A stretch of DNA of 64,000 bases, from contig NZ_NHOY01000121.1 of NCBI RefSeq assembly GCF_002252755.1, forward strand, positions 1-64,000. The letters run 5' to 3'. The translations under genes and the position numbers were made by a program. The stretch comes from Halorubrum sp. Hd13. GTDB taxonomy: Archaea; Halobacteriota; Halobacteria; Halobacteriales; Haloferacaceae. The stretch's first letter is position 1; every line of letters starts with the position of its first letter. The notes beneath the pieces are model-generated. The model was not told the DNA's origin. It searched no databases and was given only the letters and a program-made list of their open reading frames with translations. This document shows, piece by piece, positions 61,356-64,000 of this stretch.

Positions 61356-62330
61356 TCACCCGTCGAGGACGACGCCGACGAGCGGGACCGCCACCCCGAC
61401 GGCGTAGCCGGCGAGGTGCGCGAACACGTTGCTGCCGAACGGGACGATGACCAGCGACCCGATCACCCCGGCGGCGGCGACGCTCGCGCCGGTGACGTAC
61501 AGCAGCTCCCGCTCGGGGGGCAGGTCGAGCCCGACCACCCGCGGGCGGCCGACGCCGACGTAGAGCCCGGCGGCGACGAGGGCCGCGCAGAGCGCGAACA
61601 GGGACCCGACGGCCGGTAGGGACGGGAAGTAGCCGACGCCGCTCGGGGCGAGGTACGCGAGCGCGAGCGACCCGAGCGCGGCGACGACCGCCCAGCGGGC
61701 GTCGACGCCGACCGCCGGGGCGGCGGACCCGTCGCCGTCGGCCTCGGTCGGTCCGTCGCTCTCGTCGCCGGTCGCCTCCGTCGCCAGCGCGGCGAACCAG
61801 ACGACGACCAAATAGCCGAGGATCGCGCTGTTCAGGTCCGAGAAGCCGGCTGTCGGGGCGTTCGTCAGGCCGCCGAGCGCGACGATAGTCGCCCACGCGG
61901 ACGCGAGCGGGACGACCGCCAGGTAGACCGCGGCGATCCCGAGCAGCCGCCCGCGCCACCCCGCGACGACCGAGAGGGGGTACGCGACCGCGACGAGCAG
62001 CCAGTAGTTGACGAGGTTGTCGAGGAGGTGCCCGGGGCTCGCGTGGACGAAGCTCGACGCGAACGCGGTCCAGAGCGCCCACCGGCTCTCGAAGACGCCG
62101 CCGGTCGCGAGCGAGAGCCGCCAGGCGTCGGTCCCCGGCGTGAGGCTCACGGCGACGAGCAGCGCCGGCAACGGAACGGCGAGGAGGAAGAGGTCCCGCG
62201 GGGGCTGCGTCCGGACCGCCGCGCGGACGCTGGCGAGGAGTTCGCGGAGAGTGGGCGGTTCGGGCGCGGAGTCGCCGTCGCTCGCCGGACCGCCGCCGTC
62301 CGAGCGTCCCGGGCCCCTCTCGGCGCTCAT
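61356..62330 (-). CDS. Rhomboid family intramembrane protease
   Basis: A 324-residue protein with six or more spans. The rhomboid core shows HASPGHLLDNLVNYW (HxxxN-like), the serine in AGFSDLNSAILGY and the histidine in VFAHLAGYAVGV. The serine motif is GFSD instead of the usual GxSG/A, so activity should be tested. A charged linker between spans (ATEATGDESDGPTEADGDGS) is unusual. It lies three bases from the CDC48 gene end. Confidence 0.8.
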   Translation of the reverse strand: MSAERGPGRSDGGGPASDGDSAPEPPTLRELLASVRAAVRTQPPRDLFLLAVPLPALLVAVSLTPGTDAWRLSLATGGVFESRWALWTAFASSFVHASPGHLLDNLVNYWLLVAVAYPLSVVAGWRGRLLGIAAVYLAVVPLASAWATIVALGGLTNAPTAGFSDLNSAILGYLVVVWFAALATEATGDESDGPTEADGDGSAAPAVGVDARWAVVAALGSLALAYLAPSGVGYFPSLPAVGSLFALCAALVAAGLYVGVGRPRVVGLDLPPERELLYVTGASVAAAGVIGSLVIVPFGSNVFAHLAGYAVGVAVPLVGVVLDG

Positions 62331-62333
62331 CGC

Positions 62334-64000
62334 TCAGGGCGTCGCGGGCCGCACCGTCTCCAGCGCCGCCGCGAAGTCGTCGCTCGTGATCCCGACCTCG
62401 TCGGCGTGGTCGTTCGCGGCCGCGCCGTGCTCGTCGGCGACGCGCTCGATGGCGACCAGCGCGGCCTCGCGGCACAGCGAGGCGATCTCGGCGCCCGAGT
62501 ACCCCTCGGTCTCGTCGGCGAGGTGCTCCAGGTCGACCCCCTCCACGAGCGGCTTCTCGCGGGTGTGGACGTCGAGGATCTTCCGGCGCGCCTCGCGGTC
62601 GGGCTCGGGCACCTCGATGTGGGTCTCCAGTCGCCCCGGCCTGAGCAGGGCCGGATCGAGCGCGTTCCGCCGGTTCGTCGCCGCGAGCACGACGAGGTTC
62701 GGGTTGTCGCTGGCGCGGTCGAGCTCCGTCAGGAGCTGGGAGACGACGCGCTCGCCGACGCCGGAGCCGTCCCCGCCGGCACCGTCGCGGTCGGCCGCGA
62801 TGGCGTCGATCTCGTCGAAGAAGACGATCACGGGGGCCGCCTGTCGGGCGCGGTCGAACAGGTCGCGGACCGCCTTCTCGGACTCGCCGACGTACCGGTC
62901 GAGCAGCTCCGGGCCGGCGACCTGTATGAAGTTGACGCCGCTCTCGCCGGCGATCGCCCGTGCGAGCAGCGTCTTCCCGGTGCCCGGGGGGCCGTGCAGC
63001 AGGACGCCCGTCGGCGGGTCGGCGTCGGCGGCGTCGAACAGCGGGCCGTACGTCAGCGGCCACGTGACGGCGCGCTCTAACTTCTCTTTGGCCTCCGGCA
63101 ACCCCCCGACGTCGGTAAAGTCGGTGGTCGGCTGCTCGGCGACGTACTCCCGCATCGCGCTCGGTTCGACGTTAGCGTGAGCGGCCTCGAAGTCGGCCTT
63201 CGAGACGGTCACGTCGTCGAGCGCCCGCTCGTCCGACTCGCGGGCGCGGCGCAGCGCCGTCATCGCCGCCTCCTGCGCGAGCCCCTCGATGTCGGCGCCG
63301 ACGAAGCCGTGCGTCCGGCTCGCGATCTGGTCTAACTCAACGTCGTCGGCGAGGGGCATCCGGCGCGTGTGGACGTCGAGGATCTGTCGCCGGCCGGCCT
63401 CGCCGGGGACGCCGATCTCGATCTCGCGGTCGAACCGGCCGCCGCGTCGGAGCGCGGGATCGAGGGTGTCGACCCGGTTCGTCGCCCCGATGACGATCAC
63501 GTCGCCGCGGGCGTCGAGCCCGTCCATCAGCGAGAGCAGCTGGCCGACGACGCGGTTCTCCACGTCGCCGCCGTCGTCGCGCTTGCCCGCGATCGAGTCG
63601 ATCTCGTCGAAGAAAATGATCGCCGGGGCGGCCTTGCGGGCCTCATCGAATTTATCTCGGAGCTTCTCCTCACTTTCCCCTTTATACTTCGACATGATCT
63701 CCGGCCCGTCGACGGTGACGAACTCGGCGTCGACCTCGTTGGCCACGGCGCGGGCGATCAGCGTCTTCCCCGTGCCCGGCGGGCCGTGCAGCAGGACCCC
63801 CTTCGGCGGGTCGATGCCGAGCCGAGTGAACACCTCGGGCTCGGAGAGGGGGAGCTCGATCGTCTCGCGCACCAGCTCCAGCTCCTCGTCGAGCCCGCCG
63901 ATGTCCTCGTAGGTCGCGCCCGCGGTGTGCTCGGCGGGCGGGGTGCTCTCGCCGCCGGCGGGGGGCGTCCGGGAGCCCGGCGTCGCGCCGCCCGAGCCGA
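62334..64000 (-). CDS. CDC48/VCP-type AAA+ ATPase (5' end outside window)
   Basis: The C-terminal 555 residues of a double AAA+ ATPase; the frame is open to the right edge, so the N-terminal domain lies outside. D1 has GPPGTGKTLIARAVANE and IIFFDEIDSIAGK; D2 has GPPGTGKTLLARAIAGE and IVFFDEIDAIAAD, each with an arginine finger (RGGRFDRE; RPGRLETH). Before D1 a low-complexity linker (GSRTPPAGGESTPP) leads to TYEDIGGLDEELELVRE. CDC48 unfolds proteins and feeds the proteasome. An internal GTG at 63872 is not a true start. Confidence 0.95.
   Translation of the reverse strand, partial: GSGGATPGSRTPPAGGESTPPAEHTAGATYEDIGGLDEELELVRETIELPLSEPEVFTRLGIDPPKGVLLHGPPGTGKTLIARAVANEVDAEFVTVDGPEIMSKYKGESEEKLRDKFDEARKAAPAIIFFDEIDSIAGKRDDGGDVENRVVGQLLSLMDGLDARGDVIVIGATNRVDTLDPALRRGGRFDREIEIGVPGEAGRRQILDVHTRRMPLADDVELDQIASRTHGFVGADIEGLAQEAAMTALRRARESDERALDDVTVSKADFEAAHANVEPSAMREYVAEQPTTDFTDVGGLPEAKEKLERAVTWPLTYGPLFDAADADPPTGVLLHGPPGTGKTLLARAIAGESGVNFIQVAGPELLDRYVGESEKAVRDLFDRARQAAPVIVFFDEIDAIAADRDGAGGDGSGVGERVVSQLLTELDRASDNPNLVVLAATNRRNALDPALLRPGRLETHIEVPEPDREARRKILDVHTREKPLVEGVDLEHLADETEGYSGAEIASLCREAALVAIERVADEHGAAANDHADEVGITSDDFAAALETVRPATP

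Overview
The window is chromosomal DNA of a halophilic archaeon, most likely a Halorubrum-like haloarchaeon. This rests on the high G+C and acidic codon use, the short archaeal operons with ATGA or TGATG overlaps, the near-leaderless genes with TATA boxes about 25-35 bases from the start codon, and the gene content: sdhCDBA, SAMP1, deoxyhypusine synthase, Lsm-L37e, RNase J with a GGPP synthase, aIF5B, Nob1, CDC48 and a Tat-exported lipoprotein. The genus is an inference.

Layout. Positions 1-6168 are chromosomal: carotenoid oxygenase, dUTPase-like protein, MFS transporter and a PAS/GAF histidine kinase. Positions 6169-21363 are a 15.2 kb, A+T-richer integrated element. It is bounded by a 33-bp direct repeat of the 3' end of tRNA-Val(CAC); the intact tRNA gene is at the right end and a tyrosine integrase lies next to the left copy. 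The element carries a type IIG-like restriction-modification protein, a membrane HELVH protein, a GNAT enzyme, a TRAM protein, a membrane-tethered HNH nuclease, a TFB-like protein without a zinc ribbon, a duplicated zinc-finger protein, and a four-gene minus-strand cluster ending in an SF2-like helicase. About 1 kb without a convincing gene (15.2-16.2 kb) holds a pseudoknotted RNA candidate and direct repeats. An 11-base word, AACGCATTGAG, and its 9-base core recur through the element. These non-coding signals are the best candidates for something undescribed.

From 21.4 to 64 kb the chromosome resumes as housekeeping DNA: cobalamin adenosyltransferase and glutaredoxin, PhoU, a TetR-MFS efflux pair with a perfect operator palindrome, a cold-shock protein, complete succinate dehydrogenase, two TrkA-C (RCK_C) membrane proteins, SAMP1 and deoxyhypusine synthase, lsm-rpl37e, RNase J-idsA, peroxiredoxin, a 7TM histidine kinase, MAP-HIT, a tungstate-type ABC transporter with a divergent ModE-like TOBE regulator, IF-2, PRC-Nob1, UppS, HAD, PadR, NikR, rhomboid, and a CDC48 ATPase cut by the right edge. 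Several genes of 35-60 codons (L37e, zinc ribbons, single-span membrane proteins) lie between the larger ones.

Many long open frames opposite the G+C-rich genes are composition artefacts and are left out. All functional names come from motifs read by eye. No similarity search, RNA folding or covariance analysis was run.
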